A stretch of 64,000 nt of DNA from positions 9,766 to 73,765 of the forward strand of contig CAZDFD010000010.1 in NCBI GenBank assembly GCA_964504655.1, written 5' to 3'. Shown piece by piece: positions 36,465-45,546 of the stretch. The position numbers and the translations under genes are program-made. Within the stretch, counting starts at the first letter, position 1. Every line of letters begins with the position of its first letter. The notes beneath the pieces were generated by a model. It was not told the DNA's origin, did no database searches, and saw only the letters and a program-made list of their open reading frames with translations. This DNA comes from JANXAZ01 sp964504655 (lineage in GTDB: Bacteria > Pseudomonadota > Alphaproteobacteria > Geminicoccales > Geminicoccaceae).

Positions 36465-37145
36465 ATGAGCAATCTCCTGATCGCGGCGCTGTTCCTGGTC
36501 GGCACCCACCTCGGCATCCCGAGCACCCAGCTCCGCCCGCAGCTCGTGGCGACGATCGGCGAGGCGGCCTACCGGATCCTCTACTCGCTCATCTCGGTGG
36601 TCGCCATCGCTTGGCTCGTGCACGCCTGGAGCGCCGCCCCGGTCCGGCCGCTCTGGGTGCCGGGCCCGGGGCTCCGCCACCTGCCGCTGCTGGTGATGCC
36701 GATCGCCTTCCTGCTGCTGGTCTGCGCCTTGAGCCAGCGCAACCCGACCGCGCTCGGCCAGGCGCCCGATCCCGATTCCGCCGAGCCGGCGCGCGGCATC
36801 ATCCGCGTCACCCGGCATCCCATGATGTGGGCGGTCGCCCTCTGGGCGGTCGTCCACATCCTGGCCAACGGCGACCTCGCCTCGCTCCTGTTCTTCGGCG
36901 CCTTCGCGGTGCTGGCGCTGGCCGGCTCGGTCCTCCTCGACGCGCGGCGGACCGAGCAGCGCCCGCCCGGCTGGGGCGTGCTCCTGCAGCGCACCTCGAA
37001 CGTCCCGTTCCAGGCGATCCTCGAGCGCCGCCAGAGGCTCGTGCCGGCCGAGATCGGGCTGCCCCGGCTGGCCGGCGCGCTGGCCCTCTACGTCGCCCTG
37101 ATCTGGCTGCACCCCTGGCTGTTCGGGGTGGCGGTCACCCCCTGA
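36465..37145 (+). CDS. NnrU family membrane protein
   Basis: A 226-residue inner-membrane protein with about six helices. The family signature is visible: GTHLGIPS near the N-terminus, and IIRVTRHPMMWAVALWAVVHILANGD in the centre, split between loop and helix. NnrU proteins are linked to nitrogen-oxide metabolism in some species and to isoprenoid/carotenoid 15-cis isomerase (Z-ISO) by homology; the role here is not fixed by context. The ATG follows GGGGGAGAGG. It is divergent from the exported peroxidase. Confidence 0.85.
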   Translation: MSNLLIAALFLVGTHLGIPSTQLRPQLVATIGEAAYRILYSLISVVAIAWLVHAWSAAPVRPLWVPGPGLRHLPLLVMPIAFLLLVCALSQRNPTALGQAPDPDSAEPARGIIRVTRHPMMWAVALWAVVHILANGDLASLLFFGAFAVLALAGSVLLDARRTEQRPPGWGVLLQRTSNVPFQAILERRQRLVPAEIGLPRLAGALALYVALIWLHPWLFGVAVTP

Positions 37146-37149
37146 GCGG

Positions 37150-37329
37150 TCAGCCGACGATCCAGACGGCGCTCTTGACGAGCGCGTAGGCGATGCCGAC
37201 GCCGAGCGTCCCGTAGGCCGCCGGCAGGGCCCAGCGCCGCAGCCGGGGATCGATCGCCTCGACCCCGGAGAGCAGCCAGAACAGCACCGCGAGGCCGAGC
37301 ACCAGCGAGAAGAACCGACCCTCTTCCAT
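37150..37329 (-). CDS. Small membrane protein (59 aa)
   Basis: A short frame with two hydrophobic helices (about 6-24 and 36-57) joined by a basic loop. ATG start, 22 bases downstream of the oxidoreductase stop on the same strand, so probably the last gene of the aldolase/dehydrogenase operon. I do not recognise a family. Convergent with nnrU with a 4-base gap. Confidence 0.55.
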   Translation of the reverse strand: MEEGRFFSLVLGLAVLFWLLSGVEAIDPRLRRWALPAAYGTLGVGIAYALVKSAVWIVG

Positions 37330-37351
37330 CCCGGGGCTCCGCGCGGCCGCC

Positions 37352-38485
37352 TCAGCCGACCTCCTCGACCGACACCCAGCGCCGCTCGCGGGCCGCGACC
37401 AGCACCGCGTCGACGACGCGCTGGACCTCGTAGGCCTCGCGGAAGTCGGGCCGGAAGGCCGGCCCGTCGGCCATCGCGAGGGCGATGTCCTTGACCTCGA
37501 TGGCCTTGATCTCGTTGAAGCCGAGCTGGTGGCCGGCCGCCGGGCAGAAGGCCGCGTAGTCGGCGTGCTCGGGCCCGGCCGGGATCTCGACATAGCCGGC
37601 GCGGCCGGCGGGCTGGCCCTTGAGGTAGAGCCGTAGCTCGTTCATCCGCTCCATGTTGAGGAGGATCGAGCCCTTGGAGCCGGTCAGCTCGAAGGCCAGG
37701 TACATCTTGCGGCCGGTGGCGATCCAGGAGGCCTCGAGCGTGCCGGTGGCGCCGTTGGCGAAGCGCAGGAGGGCGCGCGCCTGGTCGTCGACCTCGACCG
37801 GGCGGGAGGGTGCGCCGCCCCGGGTGATGGCGCGCTCGGTGATCACCGTGTCGAGGTCGGCCACGAGCTCCTCGATCGGCCCGACCACGTAGCGGGCCAT
37901 GGCGATGATGTGCGAGCCCAGATCGGCGATGGCCCCGGCACCGCCGTCCGGATCGAGCCGCCAGGACCAGGGCACGCCCGGATCGGCCATGTAGTCCTCG
38001 GCGTGGATGCCGCGGAAGTTCCACACCTCGCCGATCTCGCCCGCGGCGACGAGCTCGCGGGCCAGCCGGGTCATCGGGTTGCGCAGATAGTTGAACCCCA
38101 CGAAGGTCGGGACCTTGGCGAGCTCGGCGGCCTCGGCCATGTCGCGCGCGTCGCTCGCCGTCGGCGCCAGCGGCTTCTCGCAGTAGACGGCCTTGCCCGC
38201 CTCGATCGCCGCGAGCGCCATCTCCTTGTGCAGCGCGTTGGGCGTGGTGATGTCGACCAGATCGATCTCGGGGTCGCGGACCACGTCCCGCCAGTCGCCG
38301 GTGGCGCGTGCGATCCCGAGCTGGCGCGCCGCCTGCTGCGCGAGCTCCGGGGTGCGATCGGCCAGGATCGCCACCTCGGGCACGAACGCCAGGTCGAAGA
38401 CCGCCGGTGCGGTCCGCCAGGCGAGCGCGTGGCTGCGCCCCATGAAGCCCGCACCGATCAGCCCGATCGTGAGCGGACGACTCAT
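37352..38485 (-). CDS. Gfo/Idh/MocA family NAD(P)-dependent oxidoreductase
   Basis: A 377-residue dehydrogenase. The Rossmann motif is IGLIGAGFMGRSH at the N-terminus. The EKP motif (YCEKPLAPT) and the family's catalytic lysine region are intact, and the substrate-side His is in DLGSHII. Members oxidise sugars, inositols or their derivatives. Its ATG overlaps the stop of the 2-hydroxyacid dehydrogenase (ATGA). With the aldolase upstream, the run looks like a sugar or sugar-acid breakdown route; the exact sugar is unknown. Confidence 0.88.
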   Translation of the reverse strand: MSRPLTIGLIGAGFMGRSHALAWRTAPAVFDLAFVPEVAILADRTPELAQQAARQLGIARATGDWRDVVRDPEIDLVDITTPNALHKEMALAAIEAGKAVYCEKPLAPTASDARDMAEAAELAKVPTFVGFNYLRNPMTRLARELVAAGEIGEVWNFRGIHAEDYMADPGVPWSWRLDPDGGAGAIADLGSHIIAMARYVVGPIEELVADLDTVITERAITRGGAPSRPVEVDDQARALLRFANGATGTLEASWIATGRKMYLAFELTGSKGSILLNMERMNELRLYLKGQPAGRAGYVEIPAGPEHADYAAFCPAAGHQLGFNEIKAIEVKDIALAMADGPAFRPDFREAYEVQRVVDAVLVAARERRWVSVEEVG

Positions 38486-39447
38486 CGCAGGACCTCCGGG
38501 TTGACCACCACCGCCGGATCGAGACGGCCGTCGAGACCGGCCAGGACGTTGTCGGCCGCCTCGAGCGCCATGCGCAGGGCCGATTCCCGGGTCACCCCGG
38601 CGACGTGCGGCGACAGGAGCAGGCGCGGGGCGGACAGGAGCGGATCGTCCGCGGCCGGCGGCTCGTGCGCCATGACGTCGAGGGCCGCGCCGGCCAGCCG
38701 GCCGGCGCACAGCGCCGCCACGAGCGCGGCCTCGTCGACCAGGCCGCCGCGGGCGGTGTTGACGAGGAAGGCGTGCGCAGGCAGTCGCGCCAGCTCGGCT
38801 GCGCCCAACATGCCCCGGGTCCGCGGCCCGAGCGGGCAGTGGAGCGTCACGATGTCGGCCTCGGGCAGCGCCGCCTCGAGCGAGGCCGCGGGCTCGCAGC
38901 CCAGGGAGCGGATCCGCTCGGCGGAAAGGAACGGGTCGACCACGAGCACCCGCATCTCGAAGGCGAGCGCCCGCCGCGCGACGCGCGAGCCGATCCGCCC
39001 GAGCCCCACCACGAGCAGCGTCCGGCCGGCGAGCTCGACCGGCACGAGCCGGGTCCGCGCCGCCCAGTCGCCGGCCCGGACGGCGGCGTCCATCTCGGCG
39101 CCCAGCTTGGCGAGCTGGAGCATCTGCGCGAAGGCGTGCTCGGCGACCGACACGGCGTTGGCCGTGGCGGTCACGGTGACCGGGATCCGCCGCGCGGTGG
39201 CGGCCGCGACGTCGATGTTGTCGTAGCCGACGCCGTGCTTGGCGATCACCCGCAGCCGCGGGGCGGCGGCGATGGCCGGGCCGGGCAGGGCGGCGGTGCG
39301 GACGATCACGGCCTCCACACCGGCGAGCGCCTGCGGCAACTCGGCCGCGTCCCGCTCGTCGAGCGCCACCGTTTCGAGGCCGGGCCGGGCGCGCAGCCGC
39401 GCGAGCCCGGCCTCGTGCACCTGCCCGACGACCAGGACGCGGGCCAC
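38482..39447 (-). CDS. D-2-hydroxyacid dehydrogenase
   Basis: A 321-residue NAD-dependent dehydrogenase. The nucleotide motif is VGLGRIGSRV; the catalytic residues are Arg in NTARGGLVDE, Glu in DVMAHEPP and His in LSPHVAG. KHGVGYDNID is the substrate-side loop of the phosphoglycerate/glyoxylate branch. GTG start, 8 bases after the aldolase stop. It could reduce the 2-oxo acid released by the aldolase. It differs clearly from the ABM-fused dehydrogenase earlier in the window. Confidence 0.87.
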   Translation of the reverse strand: MARVLVVGQVHEAGLARLRARPGLETVALDERDAAELPQALAGVEAVIVRTAALPGPAIAAAPRLRVIAKHGVGYDNIDVAAATARRIPVTVTATANAVSVAEHAFAQMLQLAKLGAEMDAAVRAGDWAARTRLVPVELAGRTLLVVGLGRIGSRVARRALAFEMRVLVVDPFLSAERIRSLGCEPAASLEAALPEADIVTLHCPLGPRTRGMLGAAELARLPAHAFLVNTARGGLVDEAALVAALCAGRLAGAALDVMAHEPPAADDPLLSAPRLLLSPHVAGVTRESALRMALEAADNVLAGLDGRLDPAVVVNPEVLR

Positions 39448-39455
39448 CGCTCGGC

Positions 39456-40244
39456 TCAGTAGGTCGAGCTCTTCGGCCCCTCGACCTTGGCGCCCATCTC
39501 CTTGACCAGCTCGACCGCCTTCATCGTCAGGATGCGCGCATCCGACAAGAGCGTCGCGTAGTTGAGGCCCTTGGCGATCATGGTCTTGGCGTAGGCCGGC
39601 GCGCCGCAGTGCATGCCGGCCCAGAGCCCGGCCTCGCGGGTCGCCCGGATGATCCGCTCGACCTCCTTGACGACCGCCGGCTCGGTCGGATCGAGCATCG
39701 GTGTGTGGCCCATCGAGAGGGCGAGGTCGGCGGGTCCGATGTAGACACCATCGAGACCCGGGGTGGCGAGGATCGCATCGAGGTTCTCGAGCGCCTCGAC
39801 GGTCTCGATCATGGCGAGTGCCAGGATCTGGTCGTTGGCCTTGGCGCCGTAGTCGGCGCCGTGCGCGATCACCGCTCGGGTCGGCCCGAAGCTGCGCTGG
39901 CCCTTGGGCGCGTAGCGGCAGAACGAGACGAACTCCTCGGCCTGGGCGCGATTGTTGACCATCGGGCAGATGATGCCCATCGCCCCGGCATCGAGGAGCT
40001 TCATGACGATGCCGGCCTCGCGCCAGGGCACGCGCGCGAGCGGCACCGTGGCGGTCGTGCCGATCGCCTGCAGCATGCCGACCGCGGCCTGGTAGTCGAC
40101 CAAGCCGTGCTGCAGGTCGATGGTCAGGCTGTCCCAGCCGCACTGGGCCATGAGCTCGGCCGCGAAGCTGTTGGGGATGGCGCACCAGCCGTTGACGGTG
40201 GCCACGCCCTGCTTCCACTTCACCTTGAGTGTATTCTCGCGCAC
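39456..40244 (-). CDS. HpcH/HpaI-family aldolase (2-oxo-3-deoxy acid aldolase)
   Basis: A 262-residue class II aldolase. Catalytic and metal residues are visible: Arg in LARVPW, His in DLQHGLVD, Glu in MIETVEAL and Asp in GPADLALSMG. The family splits 2-keto-3-deoxy-glucarate or 4-hydroxy-2-oxoheptanedioate into pyruvate and an aldehyde. The GTG at 40244 follows GGGAGAAG. First gene of the aldolase, dehydrogenase, oxidoreductase (and small membrane protein) run; no sugar-acid dehydratase is visible, so the substrate is open. Confidence 0.88.
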   Translation of the reverse strand: MRENTLKVKWKQGVATVNGWCAIPNSFAAELMAQCGWDSLTIDLQHGLVDYQAAVGMLQAIGTTATVPLARVPWREAGIVMKLLDAGAMGIICPMVNNRAQAEEFVSFCRYAPKGQRSFGPTRAVIAHGADYGAKANDQILALAMIETVEALENLDAILATPGLDGVYIGPADLALSMGHTPMLDPTEPAVVKEVERIIRATREAGLWAGMHCGAPAYAKTMIAKGLNYATLLSDARILTMKAVELVKEMGAKVEGPKSSTY

Positions 40245-40345
40245 GCGCTCTTCTCCCGGCGACTGCGGCGCGGAGGCTAGGCGGCGGGGGTGGGCGTGTC
40301 CAGGCGGCGACGGCACCGCCGACCGGACCGTGGAGGGAGGCTACC

Positions 40346-41998
40346 TTGATCCTTCGGCATGCGCTCGCCGGGGTCCTGCTCGCGCTGCTCGCCGGCGGCG
40401 CCCTGGCACGCGACCTCGTGATCGGGGTCACCCAGTTCCCCTCGACCCTGCATCCGAGCATCGATTCGATGGCGGCCAAGAGCTACGTCCTGGGCCTGAC
40501 GCTGCGGCCGCTCACCACCCGCGACGCCGCCTGGCGGCTCGTGTGCATGCTCTGCGAGGAGCTGCCGACCTTCGAGAACGGCCTCGCGGTGCGCGAGACC
40601 ACCGCCGACGGCCGCCCGGGCGTGGCGCTCACCTATGCGCTGCGCCAGGGCCTCGTCTGGGGCGACGGGACACCGGTCACGACCGAGGATCTCCTGTTCG
40701 CCCTCGAGGTCGGCCGCCATCCGCTCTCGGGCGTCACCAACGCCGAGCTCTACCGCCGCATCCTGCGCGCCGAGGCGCTCGACGCGCGCCGCTTCGTGCT
40801 GCACCTCGACCGAATCACCTTCGACTACAACGCACTCGACGACCTGCGGCTCCTGCCGGCGCACCGCGAGCGGGCGGTCTTCGCGGCCGATCCCGCGACC
40901 TACCGCAACCGCACGCTGTTCGACACGGCGCCGACCGACCCGGGCCTGGCGATGGGTCCCTACCGGATCGCGGGCGTCGCCCCGGGGGCGCGCATCGAGC
41001 TCGCGCGCAATCCGCACTGGCGCGGCCCGCAGCCGGCCTTCGAGCGGATCACGATCCGCGCGATCGAGAACACCGCGGCCCTCGAGGCCAACCTACTCTC
41101 CGGCGAGATCGACATGATCGAGGGCTCGCTCGGCCTCGCCCTCGACCAGGCGCTGGCCTTCGAGCGCCGGCACGGCGGCCGCTTCCAGGTGCACTATCAG
41201 CCGGGTCTCGTGTTCGAGCACATCGATCTCCGGCTCGACAACCCGATCCTGGCCGATGTGCGGGTCCGCCAGGCGCTGCTTCTGGCCCTCGACCGCGAGC
41301 TCCTGACCCGCCAGCTGTTCGAGGGGCGGCAGCCGGTGGCGCACGCGTTCATGAGCCCGCTCGACCGGATGCTGGCACCCGACCTGCCGGTCTGGCCCCA
41401 CGACCCGGCCCGCGCCCGTGCCCTGCTCGAGGAGGCGGGCTGGCGGCCGGGGCCCGGCGGGATCCGCCGCAACGGGCGCGGCGAGCCGCTCCGGCTCGAC
41501 TTCCAGACCACCGCCGGCAACCGCTCGCGCGAGCTGGTCCAGCAGGTCCTCCAGGGCATGTGGCGGCAGGTCGGCGTCGACACGGTCGTCCGCAACGAGC
41601 CGCCGCGGGTGCTGTTCGGGGAGACACTGTCGCGGCGGCGGTTCACCGGCATGGCGCTGTTCGCCTGGATCTCGAGCCCGGAGAACGTGCCGCGCTCGAT
41701 CCTGCACTCCGAGGAGATCCCGAGCGCCGCCAACGGCTGGGCCGGGCAGAACTACACGGGCTTCGCCGACCCGCGGGTCGACGCCCTCCTGGACGCGATC
41801 GAGCTCGAGCTCGACGAGGCGCGCCGGCGCGAGCTGTGGGCCGAGCTGCAGCGCCTCTACGCGGAGGCCCTGCCGGCCCTCCCGCTCTTCTTCCGCGCCG
41901 ACGCGCATGTCTGGCCGCGCTGGCTCCAGGGGATCGAGCCGACCGGGCATCTGGCGCCGACCACCCTCTGGGTCGAGCAGTGGCGGGCGGCACCCTGA
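40346..41998 (+). CDS. ABC transporter substrate-binding protein, family 5 (peptide/nickel type)
   Basis: A 550-residue periplasmic binding protein. A signal peptide (about 1-22, cleavage near ALA-RD) is followed by the family-5 fold (WGDGTPVTTEDLLFALE, AMGPYRIAG, NPILADVRVRQALLLALDR). TTG at 40346 is the start, 5-6 bases after GGAGGGAGG; no ATG fits. It binds a peptide or another solute. An MFS gene on the other strand lies between it and two matching permease genes; the TGATCA at the junction holds both stop codons back to back. Confidence 0.87.
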   Translation: MILRHALAGVLLALLAGGALARDLVIGVTQFPSTLHPSIDSMAAKSYVLGLTLRPLTTRDAAWRLVCMLCEELPTFENGLAVRETTADGRPGVALTYALRQGLVWGDGTPVTTEDLLFALEVGRHPLSGVTNAELYRRILRAEALDARRFVLHLDRITFDYNALDDLRLLPAHRERAVFAADPATYRNRTLFDTAPTDPGLAMGPYRIAGVAPGARIELARNPHWRGPQPAFERITIRAIENTAALEANLLSGEIDMIEGSLGLALDQALAFERRHGGRFQVHYQPGLVFEHIDLRLDNPILADVRVRQALLLALDRELLTRQLFEGRQPVAHAFMSPLDRMLAPDLPVWPHDPARARALLEEAGWRPGPGGIRRNGRGEPLRLDFQTTAGNRSRELVQQVLQGMWRQVGVDTVVRNEPPRVLFGETLSRRRFTGMALFAWISSPENVPRSILHSEEIPSAANGWAGQNYTGFADPRVDALLDAIELELDEARRRELWAELQRLYAEALPALPLFFRADAHVWPRWLQGIEPTGHLAPTTLWVEQWRAAP

Positions 41999-43132
41999 TC
42001 AGCCGGCCCGGCGCAGGTCGGGGAGGAGGAACAGCATGCCCGCCGCGGCCAGTGCGGCCGGGGCGAGCAGCGCCGGGAACGGCCCCAGGGTGTCCAGGAG
42101 CACCCCCGACAGGAGCGGCCCCAGCACCTGGCCGATCCCGAAGGTCCCGGTCACGAAGGCCGCGGCCGGCGCGCGCGCCTCGGGCGTGGTCGCCTGGGCC
42201 TCCTCGAGAGCGAGGGCGGTGATGCCCATGAAGGTGCCACCGAGCAGGAGCCCCGCCGGCAGCGCCGCCAGCGGTGCCGCCGCCAGCCCGCAGAGTGCCG
42301 TTCCGAGCGCGAGCAGGAGGATCGCGCCGACCAGGGCCCGGATCCGGCCGATCCGCCGGCCGGCCGCGACCCAGACCGGGGCCGAGGGGGCGCCGACCAG
42401 CCCGGCCAGGATCCAGGCGAGCACCGCCAGATCGGCGTCGCGCTCGGCCAGGACCCGCACGAAGAAGGTGGCGCCGGCCCCGAAGCCGAAGCCGGCGAGG
42501 CCGTAGGCCCAGGCGAGCCGCAGGAGGGCGGGTCCCGGGCGGAGCCTCGAGGCCGTCGTCCCCTGGCCCGCACCGCCCTTGGCGAGCGCCACGAGGATGG
42601 GGGCGCCGAGGAGGCCGATCGCCGCCATGGCGAGCCAGCCCGCCCGCCAGCTCGGCCGCGTCAGGAGGGCGATCAGGCCGCCGAGCGCGATGCCGACCCC
42701 GACACCGGCGAGCACGCCCCCCATCGCCTGCGGCCGGCCGATGCGGGCGAGCCTGCCGGCGGTGGCCGCCACCCCACCCAGGAACAGGAAGGCTCCGCCC
42801 ACGCCGGCCACGAGCCGCGCCACGAGCCAGACCGGCCAGGACGGCAGGAGCGGCATCGCCAGAGCACCCAGGCTGACGAGCGCCAGCCCGGCCGGGATCA
42901 GGCGGTCGACGCCGAGCCGCGGGACCACCGTCACGAGCACGGCGCCGGCCAGATAGCCCGCGAAGTTGAGCGAGCCCAGGAGCCCGGCCTCGGTGTCGTC
43001 GAGGCCGAGCTCGGCCTGCATCGACGGCAGGAGCGGCGTCAGGATGAACCGGCCGGTGCCCTGCGCCACCAGCACCGCCAGGGCACCGGCGGCCACCACG
43101 AGCGGGGCCCGCTCGAGCGCGCCGCGCGCCAC
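41999..43132 (-). CDS. MFS transporter, YbfB/YjiJ type
   Basis: A 377-residue inner-membrane carrier with twelve predicted helices. GTGRFILTPLLPSMQAELGL in helix 1 is the signature of the YbfB/YjiJ branch. The substrate is unknown. The GTG at 43132 follows a GGAGGAGGG stretch; slightly earlier starts are possible. It is inverted relative to the transporter genes on both sides and separates a binding protein from its likely permeases, as if inserted. Confidence 0.85.
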   Translation of the reverse strand: MARGALERAPLVVAAGALAVLVAQGTGRFILTPLLPSMQAELGLDDTEAGLLGSLNFAGYLAGAVLVTVVPRLGVDRLIPAGLALVSLGALAMPLLPSWPVWLVARLVAGVGGAFLFLGGVAATAGRLARIGRPQAMGGVLAGVGVGIALGGLIALLTRPSWRAGWLAMAAIGLLGAPILVALAKGGAGQGTTASRLRPGPALLRLAWAYGLAGFGFGAGATFFVRVLAERDADLAVLAWILAGLVGAPSAPVWVAAGRRIGRIRALVGAILLLALGTALCGLAAAPLAALPAGLLLGGTFMGITALALEEAQATTPEARAPAAAFVTGTFGIGQVLGPLLSGVLLDTLGPFPALLAPAALAAAGMLFLLPDLRRAG

Positions 43133-43277
43133 CTCCGACCCTCCTCCGCCCGATGCGTCTGCGCTAGCCTCGGTCCGCACCGCGCGGCGGGGCCGGTGGC
43201 AGCCATAGCAGCGCCGCGGGCGCACCGGAACGCCGTCGGCCGTGACGGCGAGCGACCGCAGGCGACGGGGAGCGGGC

Positions 43278-44231
43278 GTGGGGGCGTATCTTTTGCGACG
43301 CGGCCTCGAGACGGCGACCTCGATCCTGGTCGTGGCGTTCCTCCTGTTCGCGCTGATCGACCTCATGCCCGGCGATCCGATCGATCTGATGCTGGCGGCC
43401 GATCCGCGCCTCACTTCGGCCGACGTGGCGCGCCTGCGGGCGCTGCACGGGCTCGATCGCCCCCTCCTCGACCGGTTCCTCGCCTGGCTCGGCGCGGCCT
43501 GCTCGGGCGAGCTCGGCTATTCCCGCCTCTACGCCCTGCCGGTGGCGGAGATCCTCCTGCCGCGCCTGCTCGCCACGCTGGCACTCGTCGGCACCAGCCT
43601 GGCGATCGCCCTGCCGCTCGCGGTCCTGCTCGGCGCGATCGCCGCGCTTCGCCCCGGCTCGCGCCTGGACCGCGCGATCAACCTCTTCGCGTTCCTCGCC
43701 TTCTCGGTACCCTCCTTCTGGCTGGCGCTGATCCTGATCGTGGTCTTCGCGGTGCTGCTCGGCTGGCTGCCGGCGGGCGGCGAGCCGGCCGATCCGGCCG
43801 CCGGCCCCGCCGATTGGGCCCGCCATCTGGCCCTGCCGGTGGCCACGCTCACCCTCCTCGGCCTCGGCCCGCTCCTGCGCTTCGTGCGCGCCGGCCTGCT
43901 CGAGGCGCTGCGCGAGCCCTGCATCCGCACCGCGCGGGCCAAGGGCGCCTCGACGCTGCGGGTCGTCCTGCACCACGCCCTGCCGCAGGCGACGCCGGCG
44001 CTCGTGACGATCCTGGCGCTCCAGACCGGCGGCCTCCTGTCGGGCGCGCTCGTGGTCGAGACCGTGTTCGCCTGGCCCGGCATGGGCCGGCTGATCCTCG
44101 AGGCGGTGTTGGGCAACGACTACAATCTGGCGCTCGTCGCCGTGCTGGCCGGCACGGTCGCCACGCTCCTCTCCAACCTCCTGGCCGACCTCGCCCATGC
44201 CCGGCTCGACCCGCGCATCGAGCCCGGCTGA
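43278..44231 (+). CDS. Peptide-type ABC transporter permease (DppB/OppB-like)
   Basis: A 317-residue inner-membrane permease with six helices. The family motifs are DLMPGDPIDLML after helix 1 and the EAA loop region RTARAKGASTLRVVLHHALP near 225-245, then VETVFAWPGMGRL. GTG at 43278 lies 6 bases after GGGGAG; a GTG 36 bases earlier is possible. It pairs with the DppC-like gene that follows. No ATPase is encoded beside them. Confidence 0.88.
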   Translation: MGAYLLRRGLETATSILVVAFLLFALIDLMPGDPIDLMLAADPRLTSADVARLRALHGLDRPLLDRFLAWLGAACSGELGYSRLYALPVAEILLPRLLATLALVGTSLAIALPLAVLLGAIAALRPGSRLDRAINLFAFLAFSVPSFWLALILIVVFAVLLGWLPAGGEPADPAAGPADWARHLALPVATLTLLGLGPLLRFVRAGLLEALREPCIRTARAKGASTLRVVLHHALPQATPALVTILALQTGGLLSGALVVETVFAWPGMGRLILEAVLGNDYNLALVAVLAGTVATLLSNLLADLAHARLDPRIEPG

Positions 44232-44235
44232 GCCG

Positions 44236-45141
44236 GTGACGGGCGACCCGGTCAGGCTCCGCGTGAGGCTCGCCCGCGCCCCGCTCGCGCGGCCCGCCGG
44301 GCTGCTGCTCGCGGCGCTGGCGCTCGCGGTGCTGCTCGGCCCGCCGATCGGCCGCGGCCTCGGGCTCGACGGCGACGGCATCGACCTGCTGCATCGCCTC
44401 GAGCCGCCGGGCAGCGGCCGGCCGCTCGGCACCGACGAGCTCGGCCGCGACCTGCTCGTCCGGCTGCTCGAGGGCGGCCGCGTGTCGCTCGCCGTGGGCG
44501 TCCTGGGCGCCCTCCTGGCGGCGCTCGCCGGAACCGTCGTGGGGCTCCTCGCGGCGTTCGCCCGGGGTGCCGTGGACGGCCTTTTGATGCGGACCGCGGA
44601 CATCGTCCTGGCGCTGCCGCTCCTGCCGCTCCTCGTGGTCCTCGCCGCGGTCGACCCGACCGAGCTCGGGGTGGCCGGCGAGCTCGCCACCTGGGCCGTC
44701 CTCGACGTCGCCCGGATCGTGGTCCTGGTCGCCGCCTTCGGCTGGCCGACCACCGCCCGGCTGGTGCGCGCCGGCGCCCTGGCGCTCCTCGCCTCCGAGC
44801 ATGTGCGGGCCGCCCGGGCGCTCGGGGCCGCGCCGCTGCGGGTGGCGCTGCGTCACGTGCTGCCCGGCCTCGCCGCGCCGATCACCGTGGCGACCACGCT
44901 CGCGCTCGGCCAGGTGATCCTCGGCGAATCGGTCCTGAGCTTCCTCGGCCTCGGGATCCGGCCGCCGACGCCGTCCTGGGGCAACATGCTCACCAACGCC
45001 CAGGAGACCCTCTGGCAGGCACCGCTCCTGGCGCTGTGGCCGGGCCTTCTGATCCTGGCCACCGTGACCGCGTGCAACCTCTTGGGCGACGCGCTCGCCG
45101 AGGCGGCCGACCCGCGCGGTGCGGCCGGCCGTGCAGCCTGA
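44236..45141 (+). CDS. Peptide-type ABC transporter permease (DppC/OppC-like)
   Basis: A 301-residue permease. LGTDELGRDLLVRLLEGG in the N-terminal periplasmic loop and SVLSFLGLGIRPPTPSWGNML near the C-terminus are DppC hallmarks; the EAA loop is AARALGAAPLRVALRHVLP. GTG start 4 bases after the dppB stop. The usual DppD and DppF genes do not follow; cutA does. The fused double ATPase at 57261 is the nearest candidate partner. Confidence 0.88.
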   Translation: MTGDPVRLRVRLARAPLARPAGLLLAALALAVLLGPPIGRGLGLDGDGIDLLHRLEPPGSGRPLGTDELGRDLLVRLLEGGRVSLAVGVLGALLAALAGTVVGLLAAFARGAVDGLLMRTADIVLALPLLPLLVVLAAVDPTELGVAGELATWAVLDVARIVVLVAAFGWPTTARLVRAGALALLASEHVRAARALGAAPLRVALRHVLPGLAAPITVATTLALGQVILGESVLSFLGLGIRPPTPSWGNMLTNAQETLWQAPLLALWPGLLILATVTACNLLGDALAEAADPRGAAGRAA

Positions 45142-45155
45142 GGAGGCCCGTCCCG

Positions 45156-45497
45156 ATGGAGCTGCGGTGGTGCTACGTGACCTGCGCCTCGGTCGAGGAG
45201 GCCCTGCGCATCGGCCGCGAGGTGGTCGAGGCGCGCCTCGCCGCCTGCGCCAACGTCCTTCCGGGCCTCACCTCGCTCTACCACTGGCAGGGCCGGATCG
45301 AGTGCGGCAGCGAGACGGCGCTGGTGCTCAAGACCCGGGCCGAGCTGGTCGAGGCGCTGATCGCCCGGGTCAAGAGCCTGCACTCCTACAGCGTGCCCTG
45401 CGTGGTGGCGCTGCCGATCGCCAGCGGCAACCCCGATTATCTCGCCTGGCTCGCCGCGGAGACGGCGCCGGCGACGCCCGAACGTGGAGATGCGTGA
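45156..45497 (+). CDS. cutA: CutA divalent-ion tolerance protein
   Basis: A 113-residue protein of the small trimeric CutA1 family (ferredoxin-like fold, related in shape to PII proteins). VEARLAACANVLPGLTSLYHWQG and ETALVLKTR are family signatures. It is linked to copper tolerance in E. coli, but the molecular role is uncertain. The ATG lies 7-9 bases after GAGGAGG and 14 bases after dppC. Confidence 0.92.
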   Translation: MELRWCYVTCASVEEALRIGREVVEARLAACANVLPGLTSLYHWQGRIECGSETALVLKTRAELVEALIARVKSLHSYSVPCVVALPIASGNPDYLAWLAAETAPATPERGDA

Positions 45498-45546
45498 CCA
45501 CCAATTCAATCTGGCGTAGCATCAGCCGTCCTCTCGGAGCCCGATC